Both the position numbers and the translations under genes were made by a program. The notes beneath the pieces are model-generated. The model had not been told where the DNA came from, did not search any database, and saw only the letters and a program-made list of their open reading frames with translations. A DNA stretch of 64,000 nt from Unio delphinus. Taxonomy: Eukaryota; Mollusca; Bivalvia; Unionida; Unionidae. Shown here piece after piece: positions 22,746-32,510 of the stretch (position 1 is its first letter; every line of letters starts with the position of its first letter). The stretch lies in the NCBI GenBank assembly GCA_029339505.1, contig JAQISU010000108.1, positions 19,276,501-19,340,500 on the forward strand. The letters run 5' to 3'.

Positions 22746-23577
22746 ATGCCACAACCTTTATCACTTGTGATAAAACAGATTCCGTGGAAGGATATCAATG
22801 AGAATATTCACACGGTAGAGGATTCCGTGGAAGGATATCAATGAGAATATTCACACGGTAGAGGATTCCGTGGAAGGATATCAATGAGAATATTCACACG
22901 GTAGAGGATTACGAACACTTATTACAAGAACGATGTCCCATTAATTGTGGACGACGTGTAGTGTGTGTTTTAGTGACTTGATTTCTGGGATTTCGTTTAC
23001 CTGTCGATTCCTTGTGGATACTTTACGAACAATACCTACAAAAAAGATAGTATGGTGACTGCTTTAAATGTCCACGAGAGTCTCATTCTGTTAAAAGCCT
23101 TAACGCTTTCATCTGGATACGTCTCGACCTCTACAGGAAAAACAGATTCGTCAACTTTTACGAACGGAAGTGGTGTACAAAGATGTGTGTGTAGCTTGTG
23201 ATTTACACCCTCACTGGACAGATGTACGTGACTGGAAAAGTTGGGGTTTGAGGCTTGGACAAAAGAAGCATCCCATTATGCTCAAGCGTTGTGATCGTAA
23301 AATCCATCGTCGAATGAAAAAAGTCACTTTTAAACCTGTGTTAGTGACAGTGCCAGAAGAAGAAGAAAAAGAATCTGTCACCGAAGACAATCACTCTGTT
23401 CAAGACAGGACTGTCATGGACATTCCCCCACAAAGACCCTTCCGAGAGGACACCTATGTGACTGTACCCCATGTAGAGACTATAAGAACATTACACACTA
23501 CCTCTAGGATACCTTGGTTACCCAAATATTGTTGTACAGAAACTTGTTTATATGCCACTTTGATCGTTTCCATGTGA
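22746..23577 (+). pseudogene. Unknown Polinton ORF, disrupted by a 43-bp triplication
   Basis: It starts ATG at 22746 (MPQPLSLVIKQIPWKDINEN). A 43-bp segment present three times (22778-22906) throws the frame out by two bases. Past the repeats the original frame resumes (EHLLQERCPINCGRRVVCVL), meets a TGA, and later a 136-codon open part follows (VCVACDLHPHWTDVRDWKSW, then an acidic PEEEEKES stretch). The Cys-x2-Cys...His-x-His arrangement suggests a metal site. I recognise no family. It lies directly upstream of the ATPase on the same strand. Confidence 0.45.
22778..22906. repeat. Three perfect 43-bp tandem copies
   Basis: 'gattccgtggaaggatatca...cacggtagag' occurs at 22778, 22821 and 22864 without a visible difference. 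Confidence 0.95.
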
Positions 23578-23666
23578 ATTTTATTCATGTACTTATCCAT
23601 TTGGCTTTTATGTATTTTTGTCTTTCGTGTTGTTCCAATTTAAACATGAATTGAAATAAACGTGTC

Positions 23667-24462
23667 TTGAAAAAAGTATTAAAACCTCTTATCTTGTCTG
23701 TTTTTGTGTCAATAGTGTCATACCCTACACTTCTATGGCTAACTGCTATTTCTACTCCTTCCTCCTCGACAGTCAAAGTCATTGACGAACACTTAGATCA
23801 TGCTAGTTGGGAGGCCTTGTATCTTCGTCATCCTTTTAACATGTTAATTGGTGGACCGAGCGGTTCAGTCAAAACCGATTTTGTCAAAACGTTTGATCGA
23901 GCATAAACATCATTTGATCGATCGTTCACCTCAACGCATCGTGTGGTGTTACAAAGAGCAGCAATCGACATACAGCCTCTTGCAAGAAAGTCAAGGTGAT
24001 TTCATTGGGTTTGTGGAAGGCATTCCTAGAGAAGACGATGGGATCGTGTCTGACCCTAGTCAATCTCATTTGGTCATTTTTGACGACATGTTAGGAGAAA
24101 ACGAAGAATAACTTAAACTGTGGTTTACGCGTAAAGGGCATCATCGTAATGCCAGTGTCATTTACATTACACAAAATTTATTTCAACAAAGAAAAGCTCA
24201 TCGTATCATTAGTCTCAATGCTCATTACGTGGTCTTGTTTAAAAGTCCTCGAGAGAAATCGCAAGTGCAAATCTTAGCCAAACAGTTAGGAACACCTTGG
24301 CTGACTCATGCGTACGGTGATGCCACTCAAACTCCACACGCCTATTTACGTATGGATTTAAAACCCACCACTCCCGATTATTGTTGATTTCGTACCCATT
24401 TGTTTCACGACTGGTGTCAAGACGGAGGACCTGTTGTGTACACGTCCTCGTCGTCGATATAA
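23667..24462 (+). pseudogene. Packaging ATPase (FtsK/HerA-type), broken
   Basis: This protein would pump the genome into capsids. A first frame reads LYLRHPFNMLIGGPSGSVKT at about 23820-23880. It is the Walker A loop, but the usual Gly before Lys is Val. The frame then shifts by one near 23890 and continues RIVWCYKEQQSTYSLLQE, with Walker B HLVIFDDML at about 24067. A TAA at 24109 follows, then LWFTRKGHHRNASVIYITQN, the sensor-like 'TQN' block, and a TGA at 24385 before the end at 24460. The order of motifs and length near 250 residues match adintovirus/Polinton ATPases. One frameshift, two stops and a damaged P-loop make it dead. The start is uncertain. Confidence 0.88.
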
Positions 24463-24518
24463 CAATATGAACAACTAAAAAAATCTATAAAAAGCTCGGT
24501 CACTTTGACCTTGTCAAC

Positions 24519-25300
24519 ATGACGCCCCTTCAGTCTCATCTTCCCATCAAATTGATTCGGGCCTTGTACGGTATCAGTCGCGAAAAAAATTCACAAATAC
24601 GTGCTCACGTCTTAGAAGCCAGTTTCAAAGAAGTCTTACGATGGTTTACTGTGATAGCACGTCAAATACTGCAAGGCATCATTCACATTCTACATCAAAC
24701 CAACGCTTGTTTGACAGAAACAAAGTAGTCTTGACGCAACTGGTTGATCCTCGCATCGACACTCAAACCAAAAAGCAAATCATTTTGAAACCTGGAGGTA
24801 GTGGTTCTCTAGGAGGTGTCATCATTCATTCCCTTTTAAAATGGGATCCCAATGCTCCAAAAGATCACCCCAAGAAAAAAAGCCGAACGAACCCCCAAGA
24901 AAAAGAACAATGGTGCCAAGACCAAAACACAGAAAAAGAAAAGTCCACAGAAAAGAGCTGTCACCCACAAAAGAGGTACTTCGGTCTGGACGCAACTTTT
25001 CCTTCGTAAACCACTACCTGCAGCACCAGTGACCGGGTTTCCAGTAGCCTCAGGTTCTTCCACTTCTCCGTTGCGGGTGATGCAAGCCAAATCCAATTTG
25101 ACACCCGTTCTTCCTAATTTGATGAAACATTGGAAATCTGCGTCTCCCAAAACGTCTCCTCCACCGGTGACACCCTCTTCCACGCTAGCGGCAGTAGCAG
25201 CTGCTCACAAAGTACCTGCTCCCAAAGTCAAAGTCCAAGAAAGATCTGGCATGTTAAAGAGTTTACTGGATTTGTCCAAACAAGAACTGAACCCGATTTA
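24519..25300 (+). pseudogene. Basic Polinton ORF, probable virion core protein
   Basis: ATG at 24519 opens MTPLQSHLPIKLIRALYGIS. Shifts near 24720 and 24870 connect it to ILKPGGSGSLGGVIIHSLLK, then a Lys-rich block (RTPKKKNNGAKTKTQKKKS), a Pro/Ser/Ala stretch, and GMLKSLLDLSKQELNPI before the stop. The second copy at 48.86-49.26 kb keeps the GGVII and SLLDL landmarks, so the gene belongs to the family. Strong basicity suggests DNA packing; this role is inferred. Confidence 0.5.
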
Positions 25301-25447
25301 GTCCGTAGCGAACCCCTTCACGACGTGTGTTACCTGTCATGAAGCTGATACGACGGAAAGATAATCAGTGGCGTCGCATTCTAGTATAATAAAAATCACT
25401 TGAGGACAACGACGTCAAGTATTTTCTGTGCTACTGCTGAACACCCA

Positions 25448-25672
25448 ATGGTGTCTTCTCAAAAACGTGCACACCACAACCCTCGCAGTTCTGCTGTCCA
25501 AAACGTAAAAGGAAAAAGGCAATCTCGTCATCCTACAAAACGCTTAAAAACCAAACATCGACGTCATCCCCTATAAAGACGCAGTCGTTTAAAGAAAAAG
25601 AAGAGTCACCAAAAAGGAAGTTACTTTGGCGATTTTGGGAAACACATCGTTACATTTGTGTCGAAGCGCTAG
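25448..25672 (+). pseudogene. Small protamine-like protein with one in-frame stop
   Basis: ATG at 25448 starts a 74-codon frame, crowded with Lys, Arg and His (VKGKRQSRHPTKRLKTKHRR), interrupted by TAA at 25574. It continues RSRLKKKKSHQKGSYFGDFG and ends at TAG 25670. The composition and place between the basic ORF and the pX-like gene suggest a genome-condensing core peptide comparable in kind to adenovirus mu or protamine-like proteins. Homology is not shown. Confidence 0.45.
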
Positions 25673-25741
25673 AAAAGAAGATAAAAGCTTGTGTGTACCA
25701 AGTCTTTGACGTCAGTGTATTTCTGGAACAAACAAGCAAAG

Positions 25742-26194
25742 ATGTCACTTCGCAGAAAACATTCTTATTCACCCCACAAGGGAAAGAAAAGGAAAGGCCT
25801 ACCTCTTCGTTTAGCCAAACACGGAGACATGTTGTCCGTCCTGTCCAAAGTCTCTCCGACCATGCGAAAAGAAATCATTAAAACGGCCTCCAAAGATGTC
25901 ATCGATACCGTGTGCGAATGTTGTTTGAATGTCTTAAAAGGCACGATACCTTTGTCTCCACACCAGAAAAAATGCTTAGCCAAACATCGACACGTTCTTC
26001 GTCAAATGGTCCAAAAGAAAATATCCATCCGTCAAAAGAAAAAGATGTTGGTGCAACGCGGTAGATTTTTACCCTTTCTTGCTCCTTTGTTGACAGGCTT
26101 AATACCAGGTTTGATACATGGGGTGACACAAGGGATGACCCAAGGGATGTCCCAAGGAATGGGTAGAAATATGAATGATCCATCCAGACGATAA
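25742..26194 (+). CDS. pX-like Polinton virion protein, open reading frame intact
   Basis: A 150-codon frame without interruption. A basic N-terminus (MSLRRKHSYSPHKGKKRKG) leads to the block characteristic of this Polinton/adintovirus family: MLSVLSKVSPTMRKEIIKTA, VCECCLNVLKGTIPLSPHQK, and HRHVLRQMVQKKISIRQKKK. A hydrophobic Gly/Pro segment (FLPFLAPLLTGLIPGLIHG) and a GMTQGMSQGMG tail follow. Such proteins are found next to Polinton integrase and capsid genes in many invertebrates and have been compared to adenovirus pX. The exact function is unknown. ATG 25742 is chosen because the basic start follows it directly. Its intactness among broken neighbours is notable. Confidence 0.7.
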   Translation: MSLRRKHSYSPHKGKKRKGLPLRLAKHGDMLSVLSKVSPTMRKEIIKTASKDVIDTVCECCLNVLKGTIPLSPHQKKCLAKHRHVLRQMVQKKISIRQKKKMLVQRGRFLPFLAPLLTGLIPGLIHGVTQGMTQGMSQGMGRNMNDPSRR

Positions 26195-26280
26195 AAGGGC
26201 CCTATGGAGCACAACGATCTCAGACATAACCTTTGGAAGCCCATGGAAGGACGAAAACTGACTTTGGTACCTTAGAAACG

Positions 26281-26861
26281 ATGGATGGAATACCATTGTT
26301 GGCAAGAACAAGATAAGCGAGATATTCCAAGTACAACACGAAGTGCAATCCTTGATGCATCGCAACGATTTGTCCGAAACCGAAAAATCGCAAAAGTACG
26401 GCCAACTCTTGAAACGACTGCAGCTCTTTCATCGAAAAGCTGTGAAGCAAACAGCTCTACCCACTCTGGCCTATTTTAAGGCTCTAATGAATAGTCCGTT
26501 GCCATCACTTTCTACAGCGGACAAGACAGACGTAACCCCACCATTACCTAAGGAAGCAGAACCCCATGATATCTTTCAAACACACACCGCCACTCCCATT
26601 CCGAGTAAGATTTCAGCTTCCTTGTTGACCCCTTCCCCCACTCCCCAACGAGAAGAACTCAAAACTTTGGTTAAAAAGATGATGGCCACTCCTCCTTCGA
26701 CAGAAGTGCAAAATGAAGAAAGGAAACCAGAAGTGAGAAAAGAAAAGAAAACCAAAGCTATCCCATTACCTCCACTACCACCACCACCACCACTAGTACC
26801 CTCGACGTTTACTCCTGTGGCACATCGGACATCGAAGAGTGGGTATCTTATTAACAAAACC
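26281..26861 (+). pseudogene. Pro-rich Polinton ORF upstream of integrase
   Basis: A start (MDGIPLLAR) at 26281 shifts frame near 26308 into a long open frame: NDLSETEKSQKYGQLLKRLQ, then an acidic/Pro-rich middle (ISASLLTPSPTPQREE), a Lys/Glu stretch and a polyproline run (PLPPLPPPPPLVPSTF). The LSETEKSQKYGQLL block is typical of an ORF found beside Polinton integrases; its role is unknown. No stop separates it from the integrase start at 26862, so the two frames are fused here, which may be a read-through or an old fusion. Confidence 0.5.
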
Positions 26862-27975
26862 ATGGAGAAGGTGATAGCCAGCATTTACTACGATCCAGCC
26901 CACCCTGCAGGTTACGGAGGTGTTCAGAAATTATATCGTGATTCTAAAACATGCCTAAAAAAGCTCCGTTTTTACCTGAAGTACGACGATGGTTACAAGA
27001 ACAATCTAGGTACACTTTACACAAAGCCATTCGACGAACATTTCACAGAAGTCGCAATCAAACGGAAGGCATTGATCATCAATGGCAAGCCGATTTAGCT
27101 GATGTCTCTCATTTAGCCACCTACAATCGCGGCTACAAATATTTGTTTTGTGTCATCGACGACTTTTCTAAATTTGCCTGGGTCGTACCATTGACTTCCA
27201 AATCGAGTGGAGAGCTAGTACGAGCGTAGCAACTGGTGTTGAAACAAAGAAGTCGTCACCCTCTTCGATGGCAAACCGACAAAGGCACCGAATTTCTGAA
27301 CCAAGCTTTCCAACGAGAATTAAAGAAATGTGACATTCATTTTTTTACCACCGAAAATCCTGAAACCAAAGCTAGCATCGTGGAACGGTTTCAACGTACC
27401 TTGAAAGAACGCATGTGGAAATATTTTACGCATCAACACACTCTTAAGTACATCGACCTCTTACCGCACTTAGTCCAAGCCTAAAATCAATCTTACCATA
27501 AAAGCATTGAATTGCCCCACAAGATGTGACAGCTGACAACGAAGTGACTGTTTTTGAGCGTCTGTTTGGTACGTCCCGGACGATGGCTGTCCCCAAGAAA
27601 GGTGGAGGAGTGTTAACCCTTGGAGATTGGGTTCGCATTGGTAAAACCAAACGCACTCTCGACAAAGGTTACTTAACCAACTGGACTACCGAATTGTTTC
27701 GTGTTACTGGACGAGTGCGTGATAGTCATCCTACCGTCTATAAATTGGAAGACATGAACGGAGAAGTATTAAAAGGAACGTTTTACTTGCCTGATTTACA
27801 ACGTGTCACCAAAAATGAAGACGACGTGTACGACATTGAAAGCATTCTCAAACGAAGAATCCGTAAAGTAGGTAAAAGGCGTGTCAAAGAAGTCAAAGTA
27901 CGTCGGAAAGGATATCCTCCCAGTTTTGATTCTTGGATTGACGCTTCGCAAGTCATCGACTATAAAAAGAAGTGA
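26862..27975 (+). pseudogene. Polinton integrase (DDE, rve family) with chromodomain, broken
   Basis: This enzyme would insert the element into the host chromosome. Starting at MEKVIASIYYDPAHPAGYGG, the frame shifts near 26945, then reads the core: QWQADLADVS (Asp codon 27092), YKYLFCVIDDFSKFAWVVPL, WQTDKGTEF (Asp 27278) and ASIVERFQRTLKERMWKYF (Glu 27383). The last two are 35 codons apart, the classic D,D-35-E spacing. Stops occur at 27227 and 27482 and a shift near 27525. The C-terminal part keeps an SH3-like region and a chromodomain-like end (DIESILKRRIRKVG, KGYPPSFDSWIDASQV), as known for Polinton integrases. All three catalytic residues remain despite the breaks. Confidence 0.92.
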
Positions 27976-27980
27976 CCATC

Positions 27981-28256
27981 ATGCCCTTCAATACAGCTTA
28001 AGCTACCACAGTGACTACTCCTTCAGCCAGTTCTTCTCTGCAAGATTTACAAAAGCATCCCTTGTGGGTGTGGTGTGGAGAACTTGTCCCTCAAACCCAA
28101 ATCGTCTTTTTCTGTCAACTCTTTGTGGTGCATTGTGTCCTCGGTGCAGCCATTGCTAATTTGAGTTTGCAACAAGGAGACAAACAATTTGTGGACTATT
28201 TTACTCGGCAGTTGCATCGGTTATCTTCTTCCCAATCCTTCCCTGAAATACTCTAA
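27981..28256 (+). pseudogene. Short hydrophobic Polinton ORF
   Basis: ATG at 27981 meets TAA at codon 7 (27999), then the same frame runs open to 28256. It has a hydrophobic run (IVFFCQLFVVHCVLGAAIAN) long enough to span a membrane, then LSLQQGDKQFVDYFTRQLHR. A relative is at 50337-50440 (NKE/QQGE...HLHRL), so it belongs to the element. Family not recognised; a membrane role is only suggested. Confidence 0.4.
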
Positions 28257-28397
28257 CAACGGGAACAACAGTAACAATATTGGGAGCCTTGCGTCAAACG
28301 TCAGTCATTCTCCTAACAGTCACCACGTCAATCACAATCCTCTTTTAGACTCTCCTTTAACCTAGAGTGACCCCTCGGACAGGGAAACTTTGGAATT

Positions 28398-29293
28398 ATG
28401 AACAACAATATTAACCAATTTTACTTAACGTTACCCAGTGACAGTTCCGTGGCGATGTTTCCTAACAACATGTTGTGCTGTGCTAAATTACCACAAGTCA
28501 TTCATTTGGATCAAGATGCTCATTGAGAAGTGGATTTAGTTGAAATTATATACCCTACACAAACCATAAACATCGTCGAAAATCAAAACACTTTTTCAGT
28601 AGAAGTGTATGACGAGCAATTGCAACAAATCATAGACGAACGCATCACTGTTGGTGACCCGATGAAAACACAGGACCCCAAAACTAAGCGGTCCACCTAT
28701 CTGTTAACCATTCCTGCAGGTTATTATTTTAGTGGTCAACATTGAGTGAATACGATTGTAACCAGGTTCAATACTTTGTTTGGTAAAGCCATGGAGAAAG
28801 CCAATAAAAGTGTTCCCTTTGAGTACCATAAAGTGGCTCGTAAACTAATGATCAAATTTTCAGAGTATAAAATAAGGGTCATTACCTTTTGTCCTGAATT
28901 GTATGATATTTTGGGTGGAGACTTCAGGTTGGTCAGAAAAAAGGAAATACCAGCCATAACCAGTAACTTGGATTTTCCGAAATATTTTCGATTCCCTGTA
29001 GAAATGAACCAAGGACTCAACTTGACATTTGTGTACTCCGATGTGGTGGAGTACAACGTCGTGGGACACACCTCTGTGCCCTTAATGCGTGTCATTCCTT
29101 TCAAAGTGGATTCTACCACGATCGTTGACGAGGAAGGTGGAATACCTATCATGTTCACGGCGAAATTGTACATCCTCATTTTTTGCCTGTCAGTAAGTCG
29201 TATTTTGACAGTGTCAACATTACTAAAAAAGGAGATCTAGGACAAAATATTCCATTTACCAAAGGAAAAGTCACAGTGAAACTCCATTTTTAG
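28398..29293 (+). pseudogene. Penton (minor, single jelly-roll capsid) protein, broken
   Basis: It begins MNNNINQFYLTLPSDSSVAM at 28398. The same frame carries TGA stops near 28525 and 28743 but is otherwise continuous: NIVENQNTFSVEVYDEQLQQ, STYLLTIPAGYYFSG, then PELYDILGGDFRLV and VYSDVVEYNVVGHTSVPLMR. Near 29168 the frame slips, and the typical end (LPVSKSYFDSVNIT, then NIPFTKGKVTVKLHF) is read one frame over to TAG at 29291. These blocks, the length near 298 codons and its place before the major capsid gene match the Polinton penton family. It would form capsid vertices. Confidence 0.85.
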
Positions 29294-29321
29294 AAACGAT
29301 TCTCGAACAACTGAAAAAGTG

Positions 29322-29762
29322 ATGCATCCTGTGTACCGAGGAGTCGCTCGACAACGAGGACATGGTTTAGTAGATATGTTTAAATCAGCCTTTCATTCCG
29401 TGGTCCCTGTTTTGAAACCGATGGTGACACGAGGATTGCACGCCTTAAAAGATGCCGCATTCACTCACGGCAAAGAATTTCTTCACAATGTACGCATTGA
29501 CAAACAAAACCACAAAGAAGCTTTCTTGAGAGCAGGCAAAAATGTCTTGCTTCAAACGGTTAAAGAAATTTTGGGTCAACGAGAAAGTCCTATAAATGCT
29601 CTGAACGGTACCGAGTCTGGAATTTCTGCTTCCCTGAGGACACAGCAAGGAAAAGGCAGAAAGCGACTACAAAGACACCCTTCCAAAGGTCTCCATACCT
29701 CTAAAATTAGAAAGACTAAGAAAAAAAGAACCGTTCGAGACTTAGACATTTTTGATTATTAA
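29322..29762 (+). CDS. pVI-like membrane-active minor capsid protein, intact frame
   Basis: An uninterrupted 146-codon frame. The N-terminus is MHPVYRGVARQRGHGLVDMF, followed by an amphipathic Gly/Ala/Val-rich segment (SAFHSVVPVLKPMVTRGLHA) and a basic tail (KIRKTKKKRTVRDLDIF). This plan (short N-terminus, amphipathic helix, basic C-terminus) and its place between penton and major capsid genes match the adenovirus pVI-like proteins of Polintons and adintoviruses, which are released by the viral protease to disrupt membranes. The assignment rests on position and composition. I chose ATG 29322; a GTG lies one codon before. Confidence 0.65.
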   Translation: MHPVYRGVARQRGHGLVDMFKSAFHSVVPVLKPMVTRGLHALKDAAFTHGKEFLHNVRIDKQNHKEAFLRAGKNVLLQTVKEILGQRESPINALNGTESGISASLRTQQGKGRKRLQRHPSKGLHTSKIRKTKKKRTVRDLDIFDY

Positions 29763-29791
29763 AAGTAAAACATAGAGGCTGAGAGAAAAAA

Positions 29792-31089
29792 ATGATGCAC
29801 CAAGAATCTTGTGCCTGTTCCAAGTCGGAACTGGATCTCTTTGCCATGCCACCCACGATGATGACCATGCAAGGAGCACAATGGGTCGAATTTCATCCCG
29901 TCTCCTCTTTGACGGATTCAGCTCCCAGTGAGTTTGACATCAAAGGGCAACCCGAAGATTACATTCATCTAAACAGCAGTTACATGTATTTGAAAGTGAA
30001 AGTGATTAAAACGGACAACTCCGTTCCAGGAGCCGATGCCCGAGTAGCTCCCGTCAACAATTTCATGCATTCCTTGTTGAGCGATGTCGATTTGTACATG
30101 AATAATAAACAGATCAGCAGCAGCATGGATACTTACCCTTACCGAGCGTACCTCGAAAATCTCTTGACGTACGGAAAAGAAGCCAAGAACACTCATTTAG
30201 ATGCTTGCGTGATATGGAAACCTGACACAGCAGGTGATAATAAGTTTAACGACACAGCCTTGACCGTAGATGACGATCCTTACAATGTGGGTTTTAACGA
30301 GCGTCGAAAGAAAATTCTGCAAGGACGTAGTTTAGAACTGTTCGATCGTTTGCATTTGGACATGTGGTTTCCATAGAAGTATTTGCTGAACGGTGTGGAT
30401 ATTCGCTTGAGACTGAATCGTAGCAGTACTGCTTTCCATTTGATGGCTCATGCCAACGAATATAAGACCATTATCCAAGAAGCCAGGTTATACGTGCGTC
30501 TTGTGGAAGTGTTACCTAAAGTCGGAAATGATATCAGTCACACTTTGAGCAGAACGACAGCCAAGTATCCGATACGACGCGTGGAAGTAAAAACTTTCAC
30601 CATTGCCACTGGACTCCGATCTAAGATCGAAGATCATCTGTTCCAAGGACAGTTACCCAAACGTTTGTTCATTGGTATCGTCAGCAATGCTGCCCGCAAC
30701 GGTACCCACGATCAAAATCCTTTCCAGTTTAAGAACTGCAAAGTATCCAAAATCGAAGTCAGTCGCAATGACAAAACTTTGTGTACCCGACCCTTCGAAC
30801 CCAACCTTGCCCAGAAGAATTACTTGAGATCGTACTTGTCGCTGTACGAATTCACAGGACAGTTAGGAACCAACACCAGTCACGGTATTTACTACGACGA
30901 CTATGCAGAAGGTTACACTTTGTGGGCTTTTGATTTCACTCCAGACCAAGGCAGCGACGAGGGACATTTCCACCCTTCAAACTTCAGTTTGCAAGGGCTC
31001 TTGAAGAAACGGTGAATGTCATTCTGTATGCTGAATTTGATAATACCATAGAAATCAAAAGTTTGAGAGAAGTCATTCTAGACTTTTAG
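29792..31089 (+). pseudogene. Major capsid protein (double jelly-roll, hexon-like), broken
   Basis: It starts ATG at 29792 with a leader, then EFHPVSSLTDSAPSEFDIKG and PEDYIHLNSSYMYLKVKVIK, then NNFMHSLLSDVDLYMNNKQI, DTYPYRAYLENLLTYGKEAK and FNERRKKILQGRSLELFDRL. These blocks are diagnostic for the Polinton capsid family that includes the C. elegans F54H12.2-type protein. A single TAG at 30374 interrupts the same frame, which continues through EYKTIIQEARLYVRLVEVLP and YPIRRVEVKTFTIATGLRSK. Near 31000 it slips and the typical C-terminus (VNVILYAEFDNTIEI) is read in another frame to TAG 31087. About 432 codons, one stop and one frameshift: among the best-preserved of the core genes. Confidence 0.93.
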
Positions 31090-31094
31090 AAACA

Positions 31095-31599
31095 ATGGAA
31101 GCCCCTTGTCCTTCTGTGAACAGTGGATAATCAATGGAAATGGAATGGGAGGTTACAGAGAAAGCAAATCCCCAAGACCAAAAAAGAAGACGTAGTGATA
31201 ATGCAGTCCGGATGGCCAGAACAGGAACAACATTTAGTCACTTGTTTTGCCAAACGCTTGGAGGATAAAATGAGGGACCTGATTAAGAAAGATTGTTATG
31301 GATGTCAAAACGATTATCCCAGTCAAATTCAACACGATAAATGTATGATGATAAATCAAGAAGAAAAATTGGACGATTATCTGTACGAAGCTTGGAATCT
31401 CATCTCAGAAGAAACCGTGTTACTTCAGTGGTATAAATACTTGCGTGATCATTCCTTTCCTCCATTGTTTTCTCGAGAAATTGATCACACCGAAGCTCAC
31501 TTGGTCAAGATTAAGGAGACGAAGCAAACAAACATTTACTTGACAGACCTTTTCAAGCAAAAAGTCTGGATCGAATTGATGACTTATCATCACCTGTGA
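31095..31599 (+). pseudogene. Polinton ORF with Cys/His motif between capsid and protease
   Basis: An ATG at 31095 begins a frame that stops after 11 codons. The main frame (open to 31599) reads EQEQHLVTCFAKRLEDKMRD, then the motif DCYGCQNDYPSQIQHDKCMM, then ETVLLQWYKYLRDHSFPPLF. The Cys-x2-Cys...His-x3-Cys pattern suggests a metal-binding or structural site. The decayed second copy (51.1-51.47 kb) has the matching region, again directly before the protease, so gene order is conserved. Function unknown. Confidence 0.5.
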
Positions 31600-31621
31600 A
31601 GAAAAAAAGGCCACACAAGAA

Positions 31622-31700
31622 ATGGATACTTGGGAACTTTATTACCTTTAGAACCGTAGTTCGTACACTGATTCTTGGAATCAATGTTTGTTAGTTGAAA
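31622..31700 (+). pseudogene. Protease (adenain-like) 5' stub
   Basis: MDTWELYYL then TAG at 31649; the same frame goes on SSYTDSWNQCLLVEKN and then leaves the family. The second copy starts almost identically (MDTWEPHY...KSYTASWN) and continues into a recognisable cysteine-protease domain at 51482-51890. This copy therefore lost nearly the whole domain, including the catalytic His, Asp and Cys, by deletion near 31700. Just after the junction, 'aataaaaaaaa' at 31728 may be a leftover polyadenylation signal. Confidence 0.7.
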
Positions 31701-31849
31701 AAAATTGTGTTTTGTTGTTTTTTATTTGAATAAAAAAAATGTCTTTTGAAACCAATGCGTCTGTCGTTTGTTTTTTTAAATAGAGATGCTATTTGACTTC
31801 TTTCTATCCCTCACATCAAACTATCCAAACGTTCCCAGCACTAAACCGT

Positions 31850-32510
31850 TTTGCTTCGGCTGCTTCCCCGTGTGTGGATAGTAAATTGTATGTTTTATTT
31901 TGGCTGCTTCCCGTGTGTGGATAGTAAATTATATGTTTTATTTTATCTGCTTCCCCGTTTGTGGATGGTAGATTGTGTGATTTTAGATAGTAGATTAAGT
32001 GGTTTGTTTTGGCTGCTTACCGGTGTGTGGATGGAAGATTCTATGATATGATATTGCAGATTATGTGGTTAGTTTAGGCTGCTTACCCGTGTGTGGATGA
32101 CAGATTGTGTGATGTTGGATAGTAGATTATGAGGTTTGTTTTAGCTGCTTACCCGTGTGTAGATGGAAGATTATATGATATTGGATTGTAGATTATGTAG
32201 TTTGTTTTGGCTGCTTCCCGTGTGTGGACGGTAGATGGTGTAATTTTGGACAGTAGATTATCTGGTTTGCATTGACTGCTTCCCGTGTGTGTGGATGGAA
32301 GATTGTGTGATTTTGGATAGTAGATTATGTGGTTTGCATAGGCTGCTTCCCGTGTGTGGATGGTAGATTGTGTGATTTTGGATAGTAGCCTATGTGGTTT
32401 GCATTGGCTGTTTCCCTTGTGTGGTTCGTAGATTGTGTGATTTTGGATAGTAGATTATGTGGTTTGTTTTAGCTGCTTCCCGTGTGTGGATAGTAAATTG
32501 TATGGTTTGC
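31850..32510. repeat. Minisatellite abutting the right TIR, ~66-bp unit
   Basis: About nine units of 'ggctgcttcccgtgtgtgg' + 'tagattgtgtgattttggatagtagattatgtggtttg', near 31858, 31903, 31948, 32010, 32078, 32145, 32209, 32341, 32407 and 32473. Some lack about 22 bp. The left arm of the element has about one equivalent unit inside its inner TIR edge (21385-21430), so this array expanded on one side only. Confidence 0.8.

Noticed and set aside
24836..25183. Minus-strand 115-codon ORF
   Set aside because: It is antisense to the Lys-rich basic Polinton ORF; the Phe/Leu-rich text is the complement of AAG/AAA codons.
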